In this document: in pieces, positions 10,296 through 19,287 of the stretch
How the letters are laid out: every line of letters starts with the position of its first letter
How positions within the stretch are numbered: the stretch's first letter is position 1
Source of the DNA: Tuctoria greenei
Taxonomy: Eukaryota > Streptophyta > Magnoliopsida > Poales > Poaceae
Length of the DNA stretch: 64,000 bases
Assembly: GCA_036927565.1 (NCBI GenBank)
Contig: JAYESD010000001.1
Location: 143,891,415-143,955,414, forward strand
Direction: 5' to 3'
Notes under the pieces: generated by a model
The model's input: the letters and a program-made list of their open reading frames with translations, nothing else
What the model was told of the DNA's origin: nothing
Databases searched by the model: none
Position numbers and translations under genes: made by a program

Positions 10296-10741
10296 CGCAA
10301 CCGCAGTTACTCCTCCGCCCTCGCGCCCTTTCACTGGTGGGCATGCTGCTCCTGCCAGCTCACGGGGCTCCTCTGCAGCCTCGGACCCTGCTCGGGCGCC
10401 CCGGGCTGCTGCTGCCGAGGTGCCCTGGGCCATCGTGCCCGAGGCCCCTACAGTAGTTGCTGAGGGTCCACAGTGCGCGCCGGCATCTGGTGCCGCGCCC
10501 GCCAATGACTCCGCATCCACCGGCTACTCTGCACCGGCCGATGCTACCGCGCCGACTGACACTGCCATGTCGGCTGGCGCCACCGCCCCGGGTGGAGCTC
10601 CCAGAGCCGGCTTAGGAGCCTTCGGTAGCAGTGCTGGAGCCTCTGCTGTGAAGGGGGCTCCTAGAGACAGGCGGTTCCCCTCCCCCCCCCCCCCCCCCCC
10701 CGCCTTCTCTGACTGGGGGAGCTCTATTCCCTGTTTCCCCG
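10296..10741 (+). CDS. Antisense gene of C, Pro/Ala-rich exon
   Basis: The exon begins after a pyrimidine-rich stretch ending TGTCTGTTTTCAG at 10295, a good 3' splice site. The frame is open to 10740 and encodes Ala, Pro, Ser and Gly repeats (GAAPANDSASTGYSAPADAT) without a recognisable domain. A run of 20 C at 10682-10701 codes for Pro in this frame. The natural continuation MEDDIEEVGRQ lies in another frame right after the run, so the run has probably gained or lost bases. Confidence 0.5.
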
Positions 10742-11866
10742 GTGGTCCTCCAAATGGAGGACGATATTGAAGAGGTGGGGAGGCAGGGACCCGCGGCTAT
10801 GGTGGAGCCCCTCCCCCTGTCTGAAGCCATGGTCGTTGCCTACTCCGGCTTTCGACAGGCTCGGGCGGCCCTCGACCGGGAGAGGGGGAGGCTCGAGGAC
10901 GAGGAGGACCGGCTCCGGGAATGGGCGAGGACCCTGGAAGCTCGGACCTGGTTGGCGAAGAGCCGGGTGGTGCAACGGGAGGCGGTCGTCCGAGAGGAGA
11001 TGAAAACCCTCGACCAGGAGCGCGAGCTTATCGCTCGCCTGGACGCCGTCACCCAAAAGCTAAAGGTGGACGCCGCGGCGATCCATGCTGAGGCCAGCTT
11101 CTGCCTCCAGTCCTGCGAGGAGCTCCAGCAGCTGCTATCTCGCCGGGAAGCTGCTCTTGTCGAACGGGAGCAGGAGTTGGCAGCGAAGCAGGCTGAGGTG
11201 GAGGAGACCTCCCGCTGGCTCGTCCTCCAGCAGGAAGGGGCAAGGGTCCGCGCCGCCGAGCTTGACCGCCGGGATGCTGCCCTGGCTGAGGCGGAGCAAG
11301 GCCAGCTCGCCGAGCGCCAGGCCCTCCTGGACCGCGAGTTCAACGTCGCCCTCAAGGAGGGTGACTCGAGCCGCCGCGAGAGGGAGGTCAGCAAGAACGA
11401 GAGGGCCCTGGCAGCCAAGGAGGAGCGGTTCCTGGACAGCGGCCCCCGGGCACTGGCGGCAGCCCAGCAGGAGGTGCAGGAGCTCTGGGCGTCGCATTCT
11501 GCTGAGGCCCGGAAGGTCTGGGAGTTCCTGGGTGGCACCGACTCAGCTCTGGTGCCGCTCGGCTTCAGCCCAGTGCGCGTGGGGGAACCAGCGCAGGAGG
11601 TGAGTCAGGTGTTCCCAGCCCTTGACTCCACCAGCTCGAGGATGCGTTCGCTGGGGGCCATCATGGACAACCAGCTGGAGGCAGAAGGGAGGATGCTGGT
11701 GAAGGAGGTGGCGACACACATCCTGTCCTACTACCGGAGCTGGTACCCCGACGTCCCTCTTCAGCCGATCCTCGAAGGGCCCATCGCCGAGAGGGAGGAG
11801 GCCGCCAAGTCTGAAGTCTCAGATGCCGTGGCGCTCATCACCTCGAGGTTCCAGCGGAGCGGCTGA
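10742..11866 (+). CDS. Antisense gene of C, coiled-coil C-terminal exon (374 codons)
   Basis: Open frame ending at TGA 11864-11866. Residues about 35-270 are a long, highly charged helix rich in Glu, Arg, Ala and Leu (for example ERGRLEDEEDRLREWA), strongly predicted as coiled coil. It is followed by a conserved globular tail with SRMRSLGAIMDNQLEAEGRM and LITSRF near the end. Long coiled coils in this position are characteristic of the grass antisense gypsy-type proteins. The ATG at 10742 is probably not the true start; the block continues the Pro-rich exon after a frame change in the poly-C tract. Confidence 0.7.
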   Translation: MVLQMEDDIEEVGRQGPAAMVEPLPLSEAMVVAYSGFRQARAALDRERGRLEDEEDRLREWARTLEARTWLAKSRVVQREAVVREEMKTLDQERELIARLDAVTQKLKVDAAAIHAEASFCLQSCEELQQLLSRREAALVEREQELAAKQAEVEETSRWLVLQQEGARVRAAELDRRDAALAEAEQGQLAERQALLDREFNVALKEGDSSRREREVSKNERALAAKEERFLDSGPRALAAAQQEVQELWASHSAEARKVWEFLGGTDSALVPLGFSPVRVGEPAQEVSQVFPALDSTSSRMRSLGAIMDNQLEAEGRMLVKEVATHILSYYRSWYPDVPLQPILEGPIAEREEAAKSEVSDAVALITSRFQRSG

Positions 11867-12186
11867 GGGCTCCCCATGCGCTGCTTGTATCTTGTGTTTC
11901 TTTCAGTTTTTCTTTGTAGTTGTTTGTGATGACATACCTTTATTTTGCAACAAAAAATCTGCTTGGAGTGCCCCTCATACTTAGACTGCTTTACTTTTCA
12001 GTAATATTTTCTAGGTTCTTGTTGTTCCTTAGCTTCCAGGACCTGCCGTCCCCCGGAGTGTGGCCCCCTGGCAGGTGTGGCCAGTTGTTATGGGCACACC
12101 TGTTAGATACCTAGAAGTTAGGGTGGACGGTTGCAGGGGAGCTTAGGATGTGTATGTAGCATTGTTGTAACTGAGTATGCAGGGAC

Positions 12187-12395
12187 GTCGACGGCTGGCC
12201 CCCTGGGGGTGCCATCGAAGCTTCGGTCTGGCGGTGCCCACCATCTCTGGTGAAAGGTCGACAGCAGACCCCCTGGGAGTGCCACCGCAGCTTCGGTTCG
12301 GCGGTGCCCACCATCTCTAGTGAAAGGTCGACAGCGGACCCCCTAGGGGTGCCACTGGAGCCTTGGTCCGGTGGTGCCCACCATCTTTGTGGGTA
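12187..12395. repeat. 70-bp tandem repeat, three copies, in the 3' non-coding part of C
   Basis: GTCGAC starts at 12187, 12257 and 12327, exactly 70 bp apart, with GGTGCCCACCATCT in each unit. The surrounding stretch 11867-13159 holds no other gene-like signal. Tandem repeats downstream of integrase are known for Tat elements and can seed satellite DNA. Confidence 0.8.
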
Positions 12396-13159
12396 CTCTG
12401 ACGGTTATCGTCGGGATAACTACTTGAAGACCTGCGTATAGATCAAAAAATAGGAGAAGTAATTCTGTCCGCTAGTCATTGCTTCCCTGCTCCTTTTTTA
12501 GTGTCGCTTGACTTACGATCTTGGGCTGACTCATGGGGCTTGGGTAATTCAGTGCATCTACACCTAGGGCTCGCTATCCATACCACTTAAGGGTGGTCCA
12601 TCTGACCCCCAGTACTCAGCTGCAGCGCTGGGGAGGCAGGGCGCACAGGCTTAGGGTACAGGACCAGGCTAAGTAGGTTGTGCCCCTGGACCTCCTGCTC
12701 GGCGTAAGCTTTTCTCGGGGGAGAACTTCTGGAGACACAGACCCCCGAGTATGGGAACATCCGAGGCCCCATGCACATTGCAGGTACCTCAAGCAACCCC
12801 ACCTGCAACCAGACAGCAAGGCTCCCACTATTGCTAGAGCAGGGAAGAAATGACAGCGCCCATGATAGATCACGAGCTACAGCGAACGTACTGCAATATC
12901 ATAAAAAATTAAAGATAATTTTTTGAATGAGAAACCCTATATAGGGCAGGACAACATTCTTTCATTGCGGTTTCCCATAAGATGGGATGGGCTTTACAAG
13001 GGGAACGATCCGGCTCGGGCGACAAAGGAAGTCGAGTGCTCCTACTTAGGGTTCTGGACCAGGCTAAGCAAAATGTGCACTTAGAGCCTCGTTCCCGTAG
13101 CCTTAGTTACCCTAAGTACCTTTCCTAGGCACCATGTACCTTTTACAATGAAAGAAAAT

Positions 13160-13445
13160 TGTCCTAACACTGGTCTAGGGGTAGAACTTACGGAGGTGCT
13201 CGATGTTCCAGGGGTTGGGCAGTCGCTCTCCATCCTCCATAGCTAGGCAGACGCACCCAGGGTGGCATACCTCCGTAACCCTGAAGGGACCCTCCCATCT
13301 GGGGGAGAGTTTGTTAGCCCCATTCCCAGGAGAGTTTGCGACACATCACCAGGTCGTCTACCTTTAGCTCCCTACTCCGCACGGTCCTCTGGTGGTAGCG
13401 CTGGAGCGTCTGCCTGTACCGTGCATTTAGGAGAGCCGCTCTCAC
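13160..13445 (-). pseudogene. pol: Integrase C-terminus of element C
   Basis: Minus-strand reading in two frames gives the C-terminal integrase module after the core: a basic segment, then pieces such as QTLPQMGGSLQGYGGMPPW and QPLEHRAPP. These align in order with the conserved end of Tat/Gypsy pol (a GPF-like module followed by a proline-asparagine-tryptophan motif). A frameshift near 13320 and a stop disrupt it. This marks the end of pol. Confidence 0.5.
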
Positions 13446-14126
13446 TCATCCCTCGTCAATGGGGTCCACGTCTTCACACCGGAGCTGGTCCTGCGCGGCT
13501 TCGTCGTACACCCAGACTCCGGGGGAGCCCCTGGTAATTTCTGGGGGGAAGACGGCCTCTGCCCCGTACACCAGGAAGAAAGGTGTTTCCCTTGTGGCCC
13601 GACTGGTTGATGTCCGGCTAGCCCACAGTGCACACGGAAGCTCATCTACCCAATTTGCACCATGCTTCTCAAGGTGTGAGAATGTGCGAGTCTTGAGGCC
13701 CTTGAGGATCTCTGCATTGGCCCTCTTGACCTGTCCATTGCTCTCTGGATGAGCGACAGATGCATAGAAGACTTGGATCTCAAGGTCCTTGCAGTATTCC
13801 TGGAACGCTGTACTTGTGAACTGGGTCCCGTTATCAGTGATGATTCTATTTGGGACCCCGAACCGGCAGACGATCGACTTGATGAATTTGACTGACTGCT
13901 TGTTGATGGTGACAACTGGGGCGGCTTCCGGCCACTTGGTGAACTTGTCTACGGTGACGTAGAGGTGCTGGAATCCTCTGACGGCTCTAGGAAAGGGTCC
14001 CAGGATGTCCAACCCCATACAGCGAATGGCCATGAGGGAGGGATCATCTGCAGCGCCTGAGGTGGTGTGTGGATCTGCTTGGCAGGAACTGGCATGACTT
14101 GCATCTCCTGACCATCTCGGTGGCAT
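13446..14126 (-). pseudogene. pol: Integrase catalytic core of element C (catalytic Glu replaced by Lys)
   Basis: RNase H-fold integrase core that would insert element cDNA in the nucleus. The first Asp is in GLDILGPF and the second in IITDNGTQF. Thirty-five residues after the second Asp the expected Glu is a Lys (SNGQVKRANAEIL), a change explained by one G-to-A transition. The segment then reads FFLVYGAEAVFPPEI, typical of Gypsy integrases. The first residues overlap the previous frame (14044-14126), reflecting a frameshift just before the core. With the DDE triad broken, this integrase should be inactive. Confidence 0.8.
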
Positions 14127-14727
14127 CCTGGAGTGCTATCGGCCAGTAAAAGCCATGTCGAAAGGATTTACCGACCAGCGTGCGAGATGATGCGTGGTTC
14201 CCACACTCGCCTCCATGGATCTCTGCGAGCAAGTCGCAGCCCTCCTCCCGGGTAATGCAACGCAGCAGGATGTCGTTGGCGCCACGCCGGTAGAGATCCC
14301 CTTCCACCAGCGTGTACCTCTTAGCCATGCGGACTATCCTTTCTGCCAAGGCATGTTCTTCGGGAAGGATGTTGTCTTTCAAGTAGTCCCAGACCTCTGA
14401 GATCCACGCATCGGGACTTACTTGATCCTCTAGATCTTGGGCGCCCGATAGCTCGGAGCTTCCGGTGGCGCATACGATCCTTGGCGGGCTCCATGGTAGC
14501 AGGGCCACCGGGACTGCTAGCTTCGAGGTGCTGGGCTCGCCCCCTTCGCCCGGTTCGGCTGCTCGGGCGGTTGGCCGCAGTAACGTCCTTGCAAAGACTC
14601 CTTCAGGCACTGGGGCCCCTGTGGAGGCCTTCGTTGACAGGTCGTCTACGATTGAGTTGTCGGCTCGGGGTACATGGCACAGGTCCAAGACTTCAAAGTC
14701 CATCTCCAGCTTCTGGACATTGAGCAA
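14044..14727 (-). pseudogene. pol: RNase H end and integrase zinc-finger segment of element C
   Basis: Minus-strand frame carrying the end of the second RNase H (LCHVPRADNSIVDDLSTKAS), a linker, and the HHCC integrase zinc finger (HGGECGNHASSRTLVGKSF and then MVRRCKSC). The finger binds the element's LTR ends in Gypsy integrases. After CKSCQF the natural product continues in the frame of 13446-14126, so one frameshift separates finger and core. Confidence 0.75.
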
Positions 14728-14783
14728 GTATGCTGCTAGCTGAGGGTCATTGCAGCTGCACTCCCCTTTGGCTTGCTTGACGA

Positions 14784-15293
14784 TCAGCTGGAATCACCTT
14801 TAGCCAGAAGCTGACGGACATTGAGGGTCAGGGCAGTCTCTAGCCCAAAGATTAGGGCTTTGTATTCTGCCATGTTGTTAGTTGCCTTCAAGTCGAGGCG
14901 CACCATGTACTTGAACTGCTCCCCAGTCGGGGTGAGGAGCAGGACCCCGGCCCCGGCCCCCTGCTTCCCCGAGGAGACGTCGAAGTAGAGTGTCCAAGGG
15001 GTTTCAGTGAAAACTGGGGCCTTGGGCACTGTTTCTCCGTTGTCTGGGCCCCCTGGGTTGCTTGGCGATGGAGTCCATTCTGCCAAGAAGTCTGCCAGTG
15101 CTTGGCTCTTGACTGCTTGTCGAGTTAAGAACTCTAGCTCGAATTCCGCCAGCTCCGCTGCCCACTTGGCGACATTGCCAGTCGAGTTGGGGCTGTGGAG
15201 TATGGTCTTTAGTGGGAAGGAGGTGACTACTGAAACCCGGTGAGCCTGGAAGTAATGTCGGAGCTTCCTCGACGCTATGAGCACTGCATACAA
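14784..15293 (-). pseudogene. pol: RNase H region of element C, including the second archaeal-type RNase H
   Basis: The first part (LRHYFQAHRVSVVTSFPLK, then SQALADFLAEWT) is the C-terminal end of the ordinary Gypsy RNase H and the linker. The second part starts with WTLYFDVSSGKQGAGAG and continues with ATNNMAEYKALIFGLETAL and LLAKGDSS, giving the D, E and D of an archaeal-type RNase H. This extra domain is diagnostic of the Tat lineage. The frame breaks after KGDSS at 14784. RNase H removes the RNA strand during cDNA synthesis in the particle. Confidence 0.8.
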
Positions 15294-15446
15294 CAGTTTG
15301 TGTACCTCCAGATACCTTGTTTTTGCTTCATGGAGGACCTCACTGATGTAGTAGACAGGTCGTTGGGAGGTCCGAACCTTCCCTGAGGGGTCCTGAGCTC
15401 CTTGCGATGTGTCAGCATCCTGGGGAATGTGGCCCCCAGGATCCGG

Positions 15447-15872
15447 TTAGACCTCCGAGGGCTGGGACCCGGAGGGCTCTTGGTCACTAGAGCACACAAC
15501 AAGGGGGTCCTCTACTGGATGCGGGCCCTGAGGCTCAGCTTCCTCCCCGGGGGCTCCCTCGGGTGCTTGCTGCGGCAGTAGCTCCGGCCGCTCTGCAACC
15601 AAGACCATGGTGACCACCTCCGTTGTTGCGGTTATGTAGAGCAGGAGTGGTTCGCCGGGTTCTGGCGCCACCATGATGGGTAGCGTCATCAGGTGCTTCT
15701 TGAGTTCCTGGAACGCCGCTTCCACCTCCTCGGTCCACACAAAGGGACCTGACTTCCGTAGAATCTTGAAGAAGGGGAGTGCTCGCTCAGCCAGTCTTGA
15801 GATGAACCGGCTGAGGGCCGCCAGACACCCTGCAAGCTTCTGCACATCCTTGATGCGGGCCGGCGGCCGCAT
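15447..15872 (-). pseudogene. pol: RT thumb/connection and start of the first RNase H of element C
   Basis: Minus-strand frame beginning MRPPARIKDVQKLAGCLAAL and SRFISRLAERALPFFKIL, the thumb region of Gypsy RT. It continues into TEEVEAAFQELKKHLMTLP and the early RNase H (LLLYITATTEVV). A 1-nt frameshift separates it from the RT palm at 15878. Stop at 15447 and low-complexity Glu/Pro residues before it. The next piece (15294-15446) carries YYISEVLHEAKTRYL in a shifted frame. Confidence 0.7.
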
Positions 15873-15877
15873 CAGTT

Positions 15878-16621
15878 CTATTGCCTGATCTTCTTTGGGT
15901 TAGCTTCAATTCCTCGATGCGAGACCAAGAAACCAAGGAGCTTTCCTGCAGAAACCCCAAAGACGCACTTGTCGGGGTTCAGCATCGTGCGCGTCGTGCA
16001 CAGCTTGCTGAAGACCTGGGCCAGGTTGTCCAATAAGGATGTGCGGGCTCTAATTTTTACCACGATGTCATCGACATACACCTCTATCAGGTCTCTAATG
16101 AGGTCCCGAAATGTCTTATGCATTGCACGTACAAAGGTGGGGAGAGCATTCTTAAGTCCATAAGGCATGGAGACATAACAATACAGGCCATCTACTGTTA
16201 TGAAAGCAGTGTGTTCTTCATCTTCCCTAGACATTGGTATTTGGTGGAAACCAGAATATGCATCTAGGAAATGCAGAAGATCACAGCCTGATGTTGAGTC
16301 TACTATTTGATCTATCCTAGGAAGAGGGAATGGATCCTTTGGGCATGCCTTATTGAGGTTGGTGTAGTCGCTGCACATCCGGAGTTTCCCGCCAGCCTTG
16401 GGGACGACAACAGGATTGGCCAACCACCGTGGGTGGTGGACCTCCTGGATGAAATCAGCATCGAGCAGCTTCTTGATTTCTTCACGGATGAAGTTCTGCC
16501 GCTCGATGGACTGTTTCTTGGGCTTCTGTTGCACCGGTCGGGCGTCGGAGTAGATCTTCAGATGGTGCTCAATCACCTCCCTAGGGATCCCGGGCATTTG
16601 TGATGGTTGCCATGCAAACAC
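15878..16621 (-). pseudogene. pol: Reverse transcriptase palm of element C
   Basis: Gypsy RT with all usual blocks: WLANPVVVPKAGGKLRMC, LNKACPKDPFPLPRIDQIVD, LHFLDAYSGFHQIPM, MPYGLKNALPTFVRAM and the catalytic IEVYVDDIVVK. The upstream frame FAWQPSQMPGIPREVIEHHL links it to protease across a TAG near 16661. After GIEANPKKIRQ the frame stops, and the product continues in another frame. The catalytic YVDD is intact; the pol reading frame is not. Confidence 0.85.
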
Positions 16622-16660
16622 ATCGACATTGTCCTGGAGGAAGGTGACGAGCGCGAGTTC

Positions 16661-17407
16661 CTATTTGCTGTCCAGGATCCCCGCGATGCGGGTTGTCTGG
16701 GCAGCCTCGGAACCAATCCTGACGACCTTTACTGGGACGTCGTCATCGACTGGTTGCACACGGGGTGCAGAAGTGGAGGCCCGCTGCGTCGGACCCTGTT
16801 CTGGTGAACTCTCCTTCGCGCCCCCTGAAGCCGGAGCCCTCCCTGCTGCGAGCGCCTGGAGCTGCTCCAAGGCGGATACTGCAGCTGAGCGGTCCCCTCT
16901 GATCCTGAGGACGCCGGAAGGCGTCAGCATCTTCAGGACAAGGTAGCCGTAGTGGGCTACGGCCATAAACCTGTAGAGCGCCGGCCTCCCAATGATTGCG
17001 TTGAAGGGGAGGTCGACGTCCGCCACGTCGAACAAAACGCTCTCCGTACGGTAATTCTCTGGGGTCCCAAAGGTCACCGGGAGGTGAATGTTAACATACG
17101 GGAGGATCAGCCCCGGTCTGACACCTAAGAACGGGCTCGAAGGTGTGAGCCGGGACATCGGCAGCTGCAGCTTCTGGAAGGCCGCCGTGGAGATGAGGTT
17201 AAGGCCTGCCCCACCATCAATCAGCACGTTAAAGACCTTCATGTTGGCGATGGTCGGGGACACCAGCAGCGGGAGTACGCCAGCTCCCGCCATGTTCTTC
17301 GGGCAGTCAGAGGCGTCAAAGCTGATTGCCGTGCTCATCCACTTGTGGTGGGGAGCCGGGCTCGGAGCGGGGGCCACCGCTGCCACTGCCCGTCGCAGAG
17401 TCTTCAC
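16661..17407 (-). pseudogene. pol: Protease (retropepsin) region of element C
   Basis: In the same frame as gag, directly after its TGA; the first codon shown open is GTG, so it has no start of its own. The aspartic protease signature is FNVLIDGGAGLNLIS (catalytic D). It is followed by FLGVRPGLILPYVNIHLPVT and a flap-like region, and FNAIIGRPALYRFMAV, the second protease block of Tat elements. A low-complexity linker leads to GILDSK and a TAG at 16661, most simply a changed CAG, before the RT part. Confidence 0.75.
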
Positions 17408-17413
17408 TGCGTT

Positions 17414-18853
17414 TCAAGATGTGGGATCTGTGGCTCCCCCGTAGATGACGTGGAGAGTCTTGCGGCGCTCCTTATCGCTGCTGGAGTCGGAGTCGCCACC
17501 CTCGAAGACGGCCTTCACCGCCCTCTGGGGTTCTTGGAACCCCATCTTGCTGTCATCCTCCTTTTCGGGATCGACCGTCTGTTTGCCCTCCCTCTGGCGG
17601 GAAGGCGCACCCTCCTGGCGCTGCTGCTTCTGCTTTTGCTCACGGAAGCGCTCCGCGAACTTCTTCACTTCCCGGCACTCGCTAGCGCTATGGCTATTTG
17701 TGCGGTGCATCGGGCACTTGAAGTTAGGTTCCTCGGGTTCTGGTGACTGCCGAGGGCGCTTGTCACGGCGTGGCGGCCGGGCTCTGCCGGGAGCTGCGAC
17801 TGCCACTGCATGGGCTCCGGGTTTTGGCTTTCTCCCGCCATTGCCCTTCTTCTTCTTCTTGCAGCTGCTCTTTGCAGAGGCTCCTTCCTCAGTCGTCGTG
17901 GCTTCCCTTGCCTCTGAGGAAGGTTGGGAGTGCCAGTTGCGTCCCTCAGCTAACCTTGCACATCTGTCTGCCAGGAGGAACAGCTCGGAGGCATCACGCA
18001 CTTCATGAGTGGCTAGCTTCTCGAGCATTTTCTTGTCTCTCACACCCTGCCTGAATGCAACAATAACTGATGCACTAGCAATATGAGGGATGGTGTTCTG
18101 TACCTGAGAGAATTGCTGGATGAATGATCGCAACGACTCTCTGGCGTGATGTCTGACGGCGTGGAGGTCAAGCTCTATGCCAGGGCGCTTGTAGGAACTA
18201 CCGAAGTTCGCCACGAACTGTCGGCACAGTTTGTCCCAGGAGGTTATGGACCCCTGGGGCAGGTTCATAAGCCATGACCGAGCTAGGCCGGTCAGGACGA
18301 CGGGGAAGTAGTTGGTCATGACGGCCTTGTCGCCTCCTGCAGCTAGTATCGTGGTGGAGTAGATCTGCAGGAACTCACTCGGGTTGACGCTCCCATCGTA
18401 CTTCTCCGGCATGTTTGGCCAGAACTTTCGTGGCCAGACCACGAAACGGAGGTGAGGCGCCAGAGCTGCACACCCTTGACTGGGACTGGCTGGCACCAGT
18501 CGTGGTACTGCATATCCCTGGTGTGCAGGTGAGCCTGCGTACACCTGTTGTTGGGGCGGTGCAGCGTACGTCTGTGGAGGTGGAGGCGCGATGTACACCT
18601 GGTACGGAGGTGGCGTAACATACGCCAGATTCGGCGGAGGCACGGCGTGAGCCTGGGGAACAGGGCCCGGCGCACTGTAGTTCGCCTCAAGGTTGCGCCG
18701 CCGCTCCCTATGTCGCTCGATGGTAACTCGACAGTCTTCCCCCGACCTGCGGCGCTGCAGCCCGGTTCTCAAGTCTGTTGTCGAGAACCTGGTCGAGCGC
18801 GAGTCTGCTGTCCATCGGTCAACTGTTGGGGTCCGTGACAACGATACATGCAT
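17414..18853 (-). pseudogene. gag: gag of element C
   Basis: About 480 codons. An Ala/Pro/Tyr-rich N-terminus (repeats such as PPPPQTYAAPPQQQ) is followed by the retrotransposon gag domain (KFWPNMPEKYDGSVNPSEFL, LARSWLMNLPQGSITSWDKL). Then come a basic Lys stretch and a zinc-binding motif of Tat type (FKCPMHRTNSHSASECREV). It ends at TGA 17414-17416, directly followed in frame by protease. The true N-terminus probably lies upstream: minus-strand gag-like sequence from an ATG near 19235 continues with stops into this frame, so 18853 is an internal Met. Confidence 0.75.
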
Positions 18854-19287
18854 CAGCTGGGCATGTGTCTCCCTTGGTGGAGGTGCGTTGAGTGCAGCGG
18901 TGACGAGGTGGTCGACGTCATTGATCCACTACTGAGCTGCTCCCCGAGGAGCATCTCCAGCAGGAGGATTGTGGAGTAGCGCACGCGCTGCTGCGAGCAC
19001 ACTCTCCGGGCTCGCTGTCGGCGGCGCCGTAGCTGCCGTCACGGCTGGAGTATGTCGTGGTGTGGCATGCCGACCTACAGCCGGCGAGGTGACAACAGGG
19101 CGACGTGAAGGTCCCGGCCTTGCTGCTCTACAGCGGGATCCCGCTCTAGAGCGAGATGATGCCTGGTCCTCAGCTACTGCCTATCGTTGTGACTGCGGCC
19201 TGGATGTACCGGCGTTGGAATGGCCGTTAACCATTGCTGCTGGTGGAAATCTTCACGGGGAAAAAGCCCCCTACCTGGCGCGCCAAA
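18854..19287 (-). other. gag: Leader and broken gag N-terminus of element C
   Basis: Between the 5' LTR and the open part of gag. On the minus strand it starts with a primer binding site of type TGGCGCGCCAGGTAGG at 19270-19285, a site typical of grass Tat Gypsy elements (probably tRNA-Arg primed; inference). It then has an ATG near 19235 and an Ala/Arg-rich frame with stops. Confidence 0.55.

Larger units (their letters stand above)
8742..11866 (+). pseudogene. Antisense gene of Tat element C (putative gypsy type transposon, Transposase_28-like)
   Basis: Gene on the strand opposite to gag-pol, between integrase and the 3' LTR. It has four coding blocks: an N-terminal conserved domain (8742-9191), a middle part (9245 to about 10216, two frameshifts), a Pro/Ala-rich block after a likely 3' splice site ending at 10295, and a coiled-coil C-terminus (10742-11866). 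Grass Tat elements are known to carry such antisense genes, and the domain is common in grass genomes. Its function is not established; a nuclear or regulatory role is speculative. This copy needs at least three frame corrections (near 9478, near 9780 and in a 20-C run at 10682-10701), so it is called a pseudogene. Confidence 0.75.

Noticed and set aside
11085..11603. Open frames opposite to or shifted against the coiled-coil exon (for example 11085-11603, minus 10840-11538)
   Set aside because: Shadows of the GC-rich coiled-coil exon; serine/arginine-rich translations without a domain.
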